DNA of 64,000 nucleotides from Physcomitrium patens (taxonomy: Eukaryota; Streptophyta; Bryopsida; Funariales; Funariaceae). Positions 47,201 through 59,262 of the stretch are shown here, piece by piece; the first letter of the stretch is position 1; each line of letters opens with the position of its first letter. A model generated the notes under the pieces. It ran no database searches, had not been told where the DNA came from, and saw only the letters and a list, made by a program, of their open reading frames with translations. The position numbers and the translations under genes are program-made. The DNA lies in contig NC_037254.1 in assembly GCF_000002425.4 (NCBI RefSeq), forward strand, positions 13,709,756-13,773,755, given 5' to 3'.

Positions 47201-47690
47201 CAAACTTGTATTAAAAAGCAAGCAAGAAGTACAAAAGATAATACAAGGCCTTTATAAGATAATCTAGTACAAAAATCTAGCTATTTTTATGTTATGTAAA
47301 ATTTGATTTAAAAATGTATTAGGTGTTTGGTTGTAAAAGGGTATGATCTTATCTTAAAGTTGGATTTATTATCCAAAAAACAATGCATAAGTTGTTTAGA
47401 AACACCTTTGCAATCTAAAACAACAAATTAGAAAAAAAATGCTCATCATTTGCTTGAGTATTTGGTGTCTTCTTTTTCCAACCTCAAAGAAAACTTCTAA
47501 CTTGAATATCTCTCTCTTGAACAATCAACTTTGTCTCAAAGTTTGCAAGAATGTAAAAAAATTAGTCAACTATAAGCACATTAAGAACACATTCTAATCT
47601 AATTGGCAAATTGCTCAAAATCTAAAAAACACTCACTAATCAAAACTCAGTTTCTAAGATCTTATTCTAAAGGAGCTATAAGCTTAGTGT
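47201..47690. other. AT-rich spacer before the gene island
   Basis: Nothing recognised. It may hold the gag end of the decayed element to its left. Confidence 0.4.
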
Positions 47691-47699
47691 AGCGGCCTA

Positions 47700-50010
47700 T
47701 TTTGTTCATAAATCTGTACATCAAAGTAGGGACAAACCTGTGACACAAATTTGACTGGGGGAGAGATCTACGGTCCCTTGACAGAGTTGTTGACAGTGCA
47801 ACGACAAAAAAGGACAAAAGATCTCTCATGATGTGTTATTATGTTCTGTTTTTTATTTTTATTTTCTCATAAAGAAAGAAAGAAAGAAATAAACGAGTTG
47901 CAAATCCAAATTTTAAAAAGACTCAACTATGAAAAGACCAATAACTCATTCGCATCCCACTTTTAGCTACGAATAAAATGCACCAGTTCTCTCTGCAATC
48001 TCTGTGTCTCTTTTCCTCTTTCTCCATCCTCGCGCACAGTGCTAGAAGATGCGGGTTCACTTTCGTATGTGGTACGAAGGAGCCTATAGATGTGGAATCA
48101 TTTTGTGGGCCATTCTTGCTCTTCCCTCAGCTTCGGACCTGTTATTTGCCTCTTCTTCCTCATCAGATATTACCTGCCCGCCGCCCATCTGACGTGTATT
48201 CATCCATTCAGCAGCTGCATCAAAACGGGACACTGATCATTATCCATGCATTTCCTCTGTTGAGATAGATATGTGTATATATATATATATATCCACACAC
48301 AAACGTACACATACAATCTGAACCTGTGGAGCGTTTGTTTTGGGTGCTGTTTGTGCTATTATATGTTGCAGATAGGTAACTCCATCTAGTTTCTTTGGAT
48401 GAGCTTTATGAGACACAGTTATTTTTGTGTGCTGGCTGAGTCAGCCTCTGTGGGGTTGAGAGCTCAGGAATTAGCAGCCCACATCTTCTTCTGCTGCTTT
48501 CATTCAGGACAAGATCATTTAAAGAGAGCGAGCTCTGCCGTGAAGTTGTAGGCCTTTGCCAAAAGCCGATAAGCTGTACATTGTAAGAGGGGGTTAACGT
48601 CAGAATTTTAACATCATGGAGTTGACTTTGAAACTGGAAACCTCTATTCCAACGCGTGCAGGTTTATCCCCACCACCAAAAGTATATATATATATATATA
48701 TATATTACAGAAAGTTAGGGCCTCTAAATTAAAGGCAGCTCCGGCTCAAGTCGTTCTTGGTATTCATCCATGCAGTGGGCAACTTTAGGAGTTTGTCCCC
48801 CTCATGGGCCAAGTACGTTGTAGCATAGGTTAATGGTCACTGGTATATAGTGACATGTGAAGTACCAAATTGCTGAGTCTTGGAAAAATAAATTGCTCGG
48901 AATTGATCCGTGGATCTGTGTGAAGATATGTGTGCTTTAATCTCTATTGAGAATGACAGTTTTTGTGTACTGATGGGGCTACGCAGGAGAAAAAGTCTAC
49001 CTTTCCCACATTATATTACAATGTATGTTTTCTCCTTGCTCAGCAGTAAGAATGTGACATGCAGAATGCCTCCTTTAAAGATCCTCTTTGTCAATATCAT
49101 ATCAGTACGTTGGGAGGAACTCTATTATGTAGAAGAAAAGTATTTGATGTGACCACACCACAAAACGATCAGTTGTAGTTGCCAACTTTATGACACACAG
49201 TTCTTCTTTGCTTGCCAACTTTGTGCAACAGTTGACAGGAAATTAATTTTGAACACATGAAAGATATGGGCATCGACAAAGGTTCGAGGACTTCTGCTGC
49301 ACTCAAGATATACGAACTAGTGTTCAGATCTACCTTGGCTATTTCCGCATGAAAGTGGGATGGGGGGACAAGAGAAAATCACACATGTTAATGGCCATCA
49401 ATGGTGACCGTTTTCTCCATCTAGTCCGTTTTTTTTTCTTTTTTTTTTTTTTTGCTTTTTAGACAGCCTGCGTCTATGTGCTCATTTCTGTCTCGCACAG
49501 CAGGGTGGTTTGTGATGCTTCTAGAATTCGAATCAAGAGTAGGAATAGGTCTTAGGACTATATTCTCGGTCCAGTTGACGTTGTGCACATAATCACCGCT
49601 GGTCTCAGCTAAGATACCACCGATTCAATACTAGCAAGCGCTCCAGCGGCAACCCAAGTGGCAAATGTTGCAACTGCAGGATACGTCAGCGATAATATTT
49701 CAATGTCTCGTAGACTTTGTTTCCATTGATTCTATAGGAGGGGTTGGTATACACATTAAAAAAAAAAAAAAAAAAAAAAAAATCCTGCTAATGAGATCCA
49801 TGTGTTCTTAAATTTGCCTCGAATTGTGGGAGTAGAGCCCGACCGTACCCATTGAGAATTGCCTGGGGAGCAAGAGAAGGACATAGCGGGTAGTATATTA
49901 TGATCCAGAATTTAGTGGATCAGCCTGAAGGATGTGGTTCATTGTACGCCATGGAACTATTCAGCCAGGACGCCGATATACTACAACTACCTCCTCCAGT
50001 TGTGACACTT
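47700..50010. other. Gene-like island without an assigned gene
   Basis: Composition becomes balanced at about 47690. One ATG-started frame of 96 codons (47978-48268, MHQFSLQSLCLFSSFSILAH...) begins with a hydrophobic segment, but it lies in pyrimidine-rich leader-like DNA and matches no family I know. Poly-T (about 49430-49454) and poly-A (about 49759-49782) tracts are present. Promoter and untranslated sequence of an unseen gene are the likeliest content. Confidence 0.35.
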
Positions 50011-50015
50011 CGTCA

Positions 50016-50023
50016 CTATATAG
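50016..50023 (+). promoter_or_regulatory. TATA-box-like site
   Basis: CTATATAG, 22 bases before the ATG of a small frame with a hydrophobic start. The spacing is too short for a usual leader, so the pairing is doubtful. Confidence 0.25.
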
Positions 50024-50044
50024 CAGCCCACTTCTAGCACTTCT

Positions 50045-50176
50045 ATGACTCGCTTACTACTTTCAACTTCTCTTCTTTGTGCCCTTTTTCTGCAGGTTAG
50101 AGATCTTGTCCTTCACGCTACGAAGTTCAGCCATAACAAAAATTCGCATCCTGCAGCTCTAGCATCTTTCCAGTGA
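50045..50176 (+). CDS. Possible small secreted peptide, 43 aa
   Basis: ATG at 50045, TGA at 50174. The start MTRLLLSTSLLCALFLQ looks like a signal peptide core, followed by a short basic stretch (VRDLVLHATKFSHNKN). A CAG/GTTAG junction after the hydrophobic segment could instead be a splice donor, making this the first exon of a longer gene. No family recognised; may be chance. Confidence 0.2.
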   Translation: MTRLLLSTSLLCALFLQVRDLVLHATKFSHNKNSHPAALASFQ

Positions 50177-50673
50177 GCGTTAATTCGTGGGAAGTCATTC
50201 AGAATCTAGCTCTTTGTTCAACCTTTCCTAGGGCTCATACCCACTGTGAAGCATGAGCTTGTGATTTGTCTCCTGCCAGCTGAAAGTTGTGCTAGAAATC
50301 CATGTCAACAAGCGAATTTCTTGATCGGAAGTACTATTGTTGGAGTTCAGGGGAATTAGTGGATAGCTGATATGACGGGGATGTTTACAATGCCTCTGTG
50401 AATGGATTGTCATGAGTTGAGAAATTGAACTACGTGTGTCCATCGTTCTTCCCGAAGCTAAAGTCTCAATCAGGTTACACTCCGAACGCAACGACAGGCA
50501 AAAAGCCGTCGATTAATCATCCTGGCTCGTGGAAGTTGATTTCGATTAAACAGATTGCTTGTTCCTCTCCCTCAAAGGCTTCCAACAACAGGTACTTGGT
50601 CTTGTTTTCACCAGCAAAGCTAAGGCCCGTCCCAGATGTTAGAAGCCTCTGGGGGTGACGAAGCAGCAGCTGT

Positions 50674-51035
50674 ATGGGTGGTTCCCATACTACAAAACAC
50701 ATCCCAATCTTCAAGTTCTTCTCGGTGATCAACATACGGTAAGTCTCAATGCCATTCTGTGCATTATCAGTTCTTAATCCCTTTATATTCAAACAACAAA
50801 GAAGGTTTAATAGGAGGTGTATGGAACTTTTTGTACAGGTTACTAATTCTTCTAACTTCCGCCGATAAATAGAGATCAATCAAGCTTCTATGCTGACCCG
50901 TCCGGAAGATCACAATACCATTCGATCGGCTTTGAGTTTGACAATCAAGCCGATGTAATTGAGGTCAGTGATCGGTTACAACAGCTTGCCCTGTTGAAAG
51001 AGCCATTAAAGCCGGTGGCAGATATTACTAAATAG
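50674..51035 (+). CDS. Possible two-exon coding 3' end, unknown protein
   Basis: An open stretch from ATG 50674 to a donor (ACG/GTAAGTC, exon end 50738) joins in phase to an exon from 50873 (after TAG) to the stop at 51033-51035. The joined product is 75 codons and reads convincingly, for example FYADPSGRSQYHSIGFEFDN and EVSDRLQQLALLKEPLKP. I do not recognise the family. The true 5' end is probably further upstream. A competing 120-codon frame runs on the other strand at 50517-50879 and looks weaker. Confidence 0.35.
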
Positions 51036-52225
51036 GATTTTGATGATGTGAACGTTGCCTTCTTTCAAGTATTGTAATTCGTCTGGTGTATCTGTACCCT
51101 CCAAGAGAACTTGGTTCTTCAGAATAAGAAGGCTCCGACAAGCTCGTGAAGTTGCGGCAAAAGGCGGTAATGCATGACACAAAAAAGGTAATGCTGCAGC
51201 ACTCGCACTCTAGGATCGAATCGTGTAAGTTTTGCATTAACCTGAAGTCTTCAAGCTAGTCAGAAAGTATGTATCATGGTGATGATAGTGTACATGACAA
51301 CGCAGTACCTTAAGCGTGCAAGTCAACAAGGCTTCATACCACTGCTGACATTGCTACACTCGTAAGACTTAAAAATTTGCATCATAGACTAGGTCGTTGT
51401 CTAAAAAGCTGAGAAATGCATCTCTAAACATGATGGCTCAAAAGATACACAGACTAGACAATGGGTAACACCAGACTGCTTGCTCGGTGATCCCAGGTTT
51501 TCATATGATTAGATAAATCTCGGTCTACACATCCAAGCCACGATCAAAATTTATTCATAATTTAAAAAGGTGGAAGATGCACAGCTAAGATCAGTGCCAG
51601 GCTCGCATATAATGGCATACTCAACACCATTATGTAAGACAATCAGACAAATTGTACTACTTCTCCACAAATGTCAAAAGATCTTGTGAGATTTAACCGC
51701 CGAGCTTTACTGACCTTAAAAGAATTATGTAACAGGAGAGTGTTAACTGCATGGAAAAGCCTACCAGCCTCGTAACAGTCAACCATCTTTTCTAGTGATT
51801 CCTTATAATGGTAATGCCGCAGCTGTTTGATAATTGTATTACTGCTCATCAAGTAGATCGATAAAGAAAATCTTGACCATTCATTGATAGTAATCTGAGG
51901 AACTATCAGTGAAGTAGCGGTGATGTCGAGTAGAGATATACAACTGCTTTGAAAGTTGACTGTTTATCGAAGAATCCGTTACTGATGATCACTATAGTAT
52001 AAAAAGCGGAAAATGGGTTGACCAGCTCTAAGCTCTCAAAATTATACTGCAAACCCAATTTGCAACTATGTGACTGAATCCCCCTGCAAAGACAGGGCTA
52101 AGGCATAATCAGCACGAGTTCCTCATGTCACAGCTGTACAAGAAACAATGTGATGTCGACTAGTGCCTTCCAATCTTTAGAGCCTCCTGCTGCATTGTAC
52201 TAGTCTGAGACATTCCAAGTCATCA
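51036..52225. other. Spacer and probable 3' region of the GRAS gene
   Basis: No supported gene. Part of it must be the 3' untranslated region of the minus-strand GRAS gene. A 69-codon frame at 51643-51852 (minus) has no recognisable content. Confidence 0.4.
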
Positions 52226-55188
52226 TCACACAGCACGTTGTTTTTCATTGGTGACCAAGCTAGTCCCTGTGGGAACGAAGTCCTTGTCAGGCTTCCACGC
52301 CGAAGCAGTGAGCAGGGGTTGCTCCATCCAGCCCAGTGTGACGGCCCCATTTTCCTCTGCTAGTGTGTACCCATCCGAATCAAACATGCGTAGGAGAATA
52401 AGTGCCTGCGTGTAGGCACTGTCTTCAAGAGGGACTTTGACGAAGCCCGATCGGCTCATAATTGAGCGCCACCTGGAAATATTCTCGTGCCTTTCCATCC
52501 TATCTGTGCCCTCACATGACAGAATGTTGCGAATCTCACGCGCAAATAGCTGCTCCACTTGTACACGAGCGCTACTTTCTCTTGAAATATTAGCTTCCAG
52601 AGAATCAAAAACAGCAGAATAGTATTGTAGCGACTCCAAGAATCTGCCTTCAAACTGAGGACTGTTGTGACTCCCCTCCTGCTCAACAACAGCCACCACT
52701 TTAGGTTTTGTACTCCCAATCAGGTTCAAGAATCCCTCAATGGTTTCTCCAGAGTCATAGAGCAACCGATGTAGCTGAGAGATACAATTGACAGCAACTG
52801 CTTCGTTCTCTTTCACGTGCAGCATCCATAACCGCACATCCTCAAGCCTGTCAATAACCGCGTGGAAGGTGAATGGGATGTTAAATTCTTCCGCGAATTC
52901 TGCTAGCCGATCACCTGTCTCCAGAAGATCTTCCTTGCATTCTCCAATGCCTGTAGAAATCACATACTGGTTATTCAGTAGCAAAAACGAAAAGTTGAGA
53001 ATAGACACACGGGTCAAGACTATTATGTTTAGAAGCGCACATATACCTTCGCCTTACCCAGGACACATACGAAGCAAAGTTCTGTTCCATGCTAAGTTTC
53101 GGTGTGAAACACAGACAACGACCTGACGCATGAAAATCGCAGGTTGGAAGACTGGGATGAGTGAAAAAACTACAAAGCCCCAAACAAGGAAAATTAGCAA
53201 TTACTAAAACTTTAGTCACCTGATCGAATGGTAGGTGCTTGAGTGAAGGGTCTCTGGCACGAACTTAATGCACGAACTTAACAGCACATATGTTTCCAAC
53301 ATGAAGGAAGATCCAATATAGTGACACAAGGTTCCTAGACGACAGGGTTCCTCACATCTCGTGATTTAGGTATCTCATTAACGTCAATGTCGTTATTCGA
53401 GCACTCAAACATTGACAATTCACCATGCAACATCCCTTACAAGAAGCACTGAAAAGGAAAGACTAAAGGATTCTGACCGGTAATGCGGATATGCGAGGGC
53501 GGGCCGCACTCCCGCACGGCCAAGCTCTGAAACAACGCTGGCCATTGGAGACCCTGCTTTACATCGAAATCGATGACATGCACACGGTCCGCGCCCTCAA
53601 AGCCCTGCAAGATAATGTCATTCGCAGTGAAATGGGCAAATTTTGTGTAGGGCACGACGTGGTTGAGCAGATGGAACGCTGTCTGCAATTCCTCTTCGTT
53701 GAGACTAGACTCAATTGGAAGGGGTTGGTAGATGTGCGGCCACAAGTGGGCAACCCGGCAAGCCAATCCTTCCGTGAAATATGCAGCCACCCGCTGCATG
53801 GCAGTGCCTTGAGGAGAGGCAAGCTCACCCAGCTTTGGCAAGAGATGATTCACCAGGCTTAGGCTCTGAGTGGAGACAGCCTCAGCACACGCAATTAGAA
53901 GGGTGACGAGCTCATGGCCCACCACAGCAGGGGAATTGTGCGTGTCATCGACATCGCCATCACCACCCCCACGGGGGGTGCCACCAGGGCTCTCCACCTG
54001 CAAATATTCCAACCCACTGCCCCCGGGATTGTCGTCACCAGTGTAATCGCTAGGACAAGGAGAGCTGTGGCCTCTCTGGAAAGCAAGAAAATGAGGTGAA
54101 CAGGAATCGACGCCCGGAGTGAAAGGGGTCGTGCATTCCTCGGTCTCTTGAGCGCTAGTGGAATAATCTCCATTTCGCAGGTCTTCCATCAGTGATGCCA
54201 TCCATTGCTTGGCCCGGAGATTGTGTTGCGTAGAGGTAGTGGTGGCTGCCTCCCATTCATCCAAGCTAGAGGTTGTTGCCTGAACGTAGTTCTGTGATGT
54301 CGGCAACACGGACAGTTCCTCTACCTTGTGTGTAGTGATCGAAGTCGGATAGCCCTGTGTCGCAAGATCTGGCGCCCAGGTAGTGGTTTTGGCGAGGCTG
54401 GGGCCGTATTGGCTTGGAAAGGGTCCACTAATTGGGCTTACGCTACCGCAGCTTTCAAAGTTTAACACGCGTGGGGAGGAGCTCAAGCTAGGCGCAGCTA
54501 CAGGAGCCACATTGTGATCGAGAAACGTCTCTCTAAAACGGCGCGGCAGGGTGGCTCGGATAGTGGGCAACTGGTGCTGTTGCGGACTGATGGTTAGGTC
54601 AAGCACAGACCGAGGCTCCGACATGGGCGCAATGCATTTCTTCACATCTGGGGAAGAAATCCCTTGCAGCGGGGTAGACGGTGCTGTTCGAGGATAATGC
54701 TGCCTGATTGGGGTGCCGGGACACAATGGACTATTGCTAGCGCTCTGGTTCTGATGCTGGTGAAAGAAACCCCCGGGTTCACCCTCGCTGCGGTGATCCT
54801 CCCCACAACGAGGACTTCTCCACTGCCCACTGGACTTTTCTGCCTCGCAAGTCGTCGCGGTCTGGTCCGGCCACATGGTGGTGCCTGCCCTTCGAAAGCT
54901 AGGCGAGCCAGCGGTGTCGGTATTGGAGAGCTGTTCGCCTCTCCTCTCAATAATCTGCCGCGGCTCAAGCCCTTTCTTCAGCATAAACTTCCCTGGGGAC
55001 AAAACGCGGTTGTTCCCACCGACAACACCGCGATATGAAGGACTTCCAGACAGTCCCGGTGAGCTACCCGGTCCGGGAGCCCCATGCGGACTGCTCACAC
55101 CAGAACGAGGCTGCGACGGACTACTGGATCTCCCCGTCTTTACCGCGGGGAGACGGAAAACTTCGTCCAGCTCCCCGGTGAACAACAT
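52226..55188 (-). CDS. SCL28: GRAS transcription factor, SCARECROW-LIKE 28 type
   Basis: Two exons, 53478-55188 and 52226-52950, joined across a GT-AG intron of 527 bp. The split Gly codon rebuilds RITGIGECKEDLLETGDRLA, a conserved GRAS stretch, and the product is 811 aa. Residues 1-430 are low-complexity, Ser/Pro-rich and probably disordered, with LDLTISP near 195 as in SCL28 proteins. The GRAS domain then shows LHRI (HELVTLLIACAEAV ... LWPHIYQPL), VHIID (VHVIDFDVKQGLQWPALFQSL), LHRII (FAEEFNIPFTFHAV), PFYRE (QFEGRFLESLQYYSAVFDSL) and SAW (WRSIMSRSGFVKVPL ... WKPDKD). An in-frame TAG two codons upstream supports the ATG at 55188. Arabidopsis SCL28 controls cell-cycle progression and cell size in the nucleus; that role here is inferred. 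The symbol is by family; orthology is not tested. Confidence 0.95.
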
Positions 55189-55740
55189 CCCTCTCTACTC
55201 TACCACCCAATTTCTTCCAACCCCCCCAAACACCAGAACTCTCTTGCTACACCCCCCAACCTCACAAAACCTAAAACAAGTTCAAACACAAAACATCTCT
55301 CCCAAACCTCTTCCCCACCTCTCATCGAAGCCCTCATCAAACTATCGTTCCCCCATTTCCACCCTTCCCATCTCTCTCTCTCTCCAATCCCACCCACACC
55401 AATCACACAGTACGCTACTCATCTCACCTTCTCTCCAACCATGAGTTCTCTCTCACCCACCTGCAATCGGTCTTGGGAATCAGTCGATCCTAGCCGATTG
55501 GAGAAAGCAACGAAGGACAAAGAAGGAATTGCTGAATCAGAACATACAAACCATACCTGGAGTGAAATTCTGCTATCTCCGGAGGGAGGAATGAAAGCCC
55601 CGCATTTGAAAGAGGAAGGAGTGGGGCTTTCCCTTCACTTCCCTCACTCGCTGGTTCTGTGTGACGCCGTCCGAGTGTGCCGGGCCATGCCGTTGCAAAA
55701 CTCAATGAATGCCACGCGGGATTTACTCTTCCCCCTGTCT

Positions 55741-55748
55741 TTTATATA
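55741..55748 (-). promoter_or_regulatory. TATA box of the GRAS gene
   Basis: TATATAAA on the minus strand, followed by balanced, GA-rich leader sequence. It would place the transcript start near 55715 and give a leader of about 520 bases. Composition turns AT-rich immediately upstream. Confidence 0.6.
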
Positions 55749-55749
55749 A

Positions 55750-56892
55750 TATTTTCTCTCATCCCGCGCACTTACATGTTTTGACGAATGTAACTATGCG
55801 ATGCGTTACTTCATTCATCCATTCGTTTATTCATTCGTTGGGTTGACTAGTTGGGTGATTGTGTGTTGTGGATCACAAGTCTCCCTTCCTTTCAATTTCT
55901 CCTTGTATGTCACTCACATCCACTGTTTGTTTGTATTGTGGATTAAGAACCAAAGTTGAACATGTCCATTGCATGGTGCGCTTGCGTACATTGCTAAAAA
56001 ATATATTATAATAATAATAAATTCTTTAAACAAATCTTTGAATAGGTAATTGAAGCAGTGACGTGTGAGATAGATATTGCACATATGAAATTTAGATATA
56101 AAACAATATTTAATGTACAAGTCAAAACATTCTTTTTTTTCATTATCTTAAATGTGCATACTATACACATGTTTTGACCACACTTCAAATTTTAGTTGTT
56201 CTTAGTCCTAGTTGTAGTAAATTCTAGTACTGTAATTCATTTAGAAGATTACTAAATTTTGCAATATTAGTTCTTTTAGCTTTTAATGCATATATTTGTA
56301 AACAAAACTAAGATAATTTGAGTACTTTCAAGGAACTTAGAAAGAATTTGTGAGTTAAAATTGTTATATGGTACACTATTAATAACTATAACTTCTAATT
56401 AAGTTTGGGAGGTCACTTTTAAAGTTCAAATTAAGTATTTAAATATAGTCATTATTATTTCTTCTTTTTTTCTTTTTTCTTTATTTTGCATGTAATTGTA
56501 TTATATACAATAAAAAAAATTTAAAGAGAGGCAAATCATTCTTGTTAACTAAACTATTGACTAAAGCTTTTAAAATATTAAAAATTTATTGTTTATATAA
56601 TTAATATAAAAAATACAAAATATTATATGGTTAAATTAATAAAAAAAAAACATAAAGAATTTTTTTAATAGTGATAAATAAAGTATAGAAATTTTGGGAT
56701 TTATTCTTTAATCATATAGAGTATAAAATATTTTTAACATTATTTTCATGATATTTTAAATATTAATATAATCAAATAAAACTTGAATAATTATTATCAG
56801 ACATATATTTTTGAGTTTGGCTGTAATAATACAATATTTTTATTTTAAAAAATTATTACCAGGTAAAAAGTGTAACTGTTAAAGATTATTGG

Positions 56893-56930
<38 letters not shown>

Positions 56931-57722
56931 AACAAAATTTGATAGCAAATGAATAAAATTCAGAGGCAAAGGCTAGCATTAAAAAAATAAAATAAAATAA
57001 AATAATGAAACTGCAGTTCAACAAGATTGAAGTCTTTTCATTATATCTATCTATCTATATATATATATATATATATACATATTTATAGTAATTTTTTATT
57101 TTTATATATTATTTTTTTAAATTAATTTTAAGAAAATTAAACACCATCTCAAAAAATGAAAACATGTGTTAAAGCTTTATTTCTTAATACATATGTGATA
57201 TCTTTTGTATATAATTGTAGATCTAATCTTTTAGGAGTATATTAAACAAAACTATAAAGAAAAAAATTATTAAACAGTGTATTTTTTTTCTTCTAATAGT
57301 AGTATAGAAAATTCTTAAAACCAATTTTAGGGCTATTTTTTAAACACTCTCATACTTTAAATTAGCTATCTATTGAAAGAAAAAATTATCATCATTGATT
57401 TGATTGTATAAGACCAATGAGAACTTAATACTCTTGAAAACTGTGATTTAAAGCTTAATACTTAATACTCTTGAAAACTGTGATTTAAAGCTTAATACTT
57501 AATACTCTTGAATTCTTTAATAAATAAGTTAAAGAATTTTTCTTTAAAATATTATTATTTTTATATCTCGTAATATACAATATCTCCATGTCTTATCTTT
57601 AAAATAAAACTTTAAAACAGATAAGTTTTTTTTATTTATTTTACTTCTTCAAAATAGATCTTTATTTCAAAAAAAATAAAAAATAAAAAATAAAAAAAAC
57701 TAAATTGATATAATTGAAGGCG

Positions 57723-57764
<42 letters not shown>

Positions 57765-58710
57765 ATTTTATATATTTAATTTTTTTGGAAAAATTTTCAA
57801 ATAAATAGAGCATATATAATTGTAACAAATAATTATCTTATAATTTTTTTCTTTTACCAATTTGAATAATTAATTGTGAAATTTGGTTTTTTTTAGCAGT
57901 ACATTGCTGAGAATCCAACCAAAAATTTCACATGTTCTAAACTTTTCTTCCATTATATTTTTATGAGTTATTTCTTTATTAATAATAATTATCTAAATTT
58001 TAAATTATTTTTTTGAAAAGATAAATAAAAGTCTAAAAAATATGTTTTGAAAATTATAATTTCCTAAATAAATATAATCTAAGATAAAAATAAATAATTT
58101 AAAATCATATACTACTAAATACTATCAAATTGTTAGTATTAAAATGTGCAACAACTTCAAATAAAAGGATTTGAAAATCACAGTTTTTAAGAGTATAAAG
58201 TTCTTAGCTTTAGTCAATAGTTTTAAATCACAGTTTTAAATCACTTGTTAAAGAAAAATTCTTATTATAAAAAATATTATTAAATATTTTATATATATAA
58301 TTTTAAAAATCTCAAAGAAATAAATTCAAAATATTATCTGATTGATTTATCACAAATTTTTTAAATGTTAATTTCATTATTATAAAAAAATTAAAAAATT
58401 AATATTTAAAAATACAATTAGCAAAAATTAAGAAACATCATTTTGCAATGATAAGATGTTTAATATAAATTCATGCATTTATTTAATCTACTAGTACTGT
58501 AAAATGAATGTTTGTTTATTACATTTAATAGATCAAAAGATGTGAATTTTAAATTTTCCTTACTTTGATGAGTTTGAAAATTTCATTGATGATACCAACT
58601 TTCAAATAGAACCTAAACCATATCATACATAAATGGTAAAGGCTAAGAATATTTCTTATTAAGACAAGATCTAATACAATTCTAGAATCACAATTTGATT
58701 ACAATGTGTA

Positions 58711-58741
<31 letters not shown>

Positions 58742-58950
58742 TCGTTACTTCATTTATTTAACACATATTCAACACATATAATGTACATTTCAGCCAAGAA
58801 GATAATAATAATGATAAGAACATACTTTTTTACATTGTGAAGGGGCATACATTTTTAGTAAACTTAACATGATTTTTAGTTATTTTGACAGACAGAAATT
58901 CTACTATATTGTAGATATAACAATAATAATAAAAATATTTTTGAAACTCA
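55750..58950. other. AT-rich intergenic DNA
   Basis: Promoter side of the GRAS gene (to about 55980, still balanced), then AT-rich DNA with TA arrays, a (TAAAA)n run near 56985 and a 37-bp tandem repeat. No gene seen. Confidence 0.6.
57424..57515. repeat. 37-bp tandem repeat, about 2.5 copies
   Basis: Copies at 57424-57460 and 57461-57497 appear identical; a partial third runs to 57515. The core aatactcttgaaaactgtga recurs in inverted, diverged form near 58180-58240. Confidence 0.85.
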
Positions 58951-59262
58951 ATGTTTAGAAATGGTCCAAAATCCATGCTTTCCTTGCTGGCAGTTCACCT
59001 CACAGGAGGCCTGCAAAAGTTGATTGGGTCCTGAAGCGACGAAGGCAAAGCCAAAGCCAAAGCATCGGAAGGGGGAAGCGAATGGTCATGACCACACTCA
59101 CCCGGGAGTAGTAGAATATGCTTTTCACACCTACTTCACGAGGCACCCACCCACAGATCCCTTGCAGAAGAAGCACTAATCCTCATTATCACTTGGGTAT
59201 GAGACCCTAATCATGTGCTATTGATAAAAAAATAAACACAACAAAAGCCAAACAAAGAGCTC

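Noticed and set aside
53491-53862. A 123-codon plus-strand frame, and others at 54664-55038 and 54875-55749
   Set aside because: They are antisense shadows of the GC-rich first exon of the GRAS gene, whose own frame is fully explained by conserved motifs.
55490-55705. 71-codon minus-strand frame as an upstream ORF of the GRAS gene
   Set aside because: Its listed start is TTG, not ATG; the frame at 55200-55406 likewise starts at GTG.
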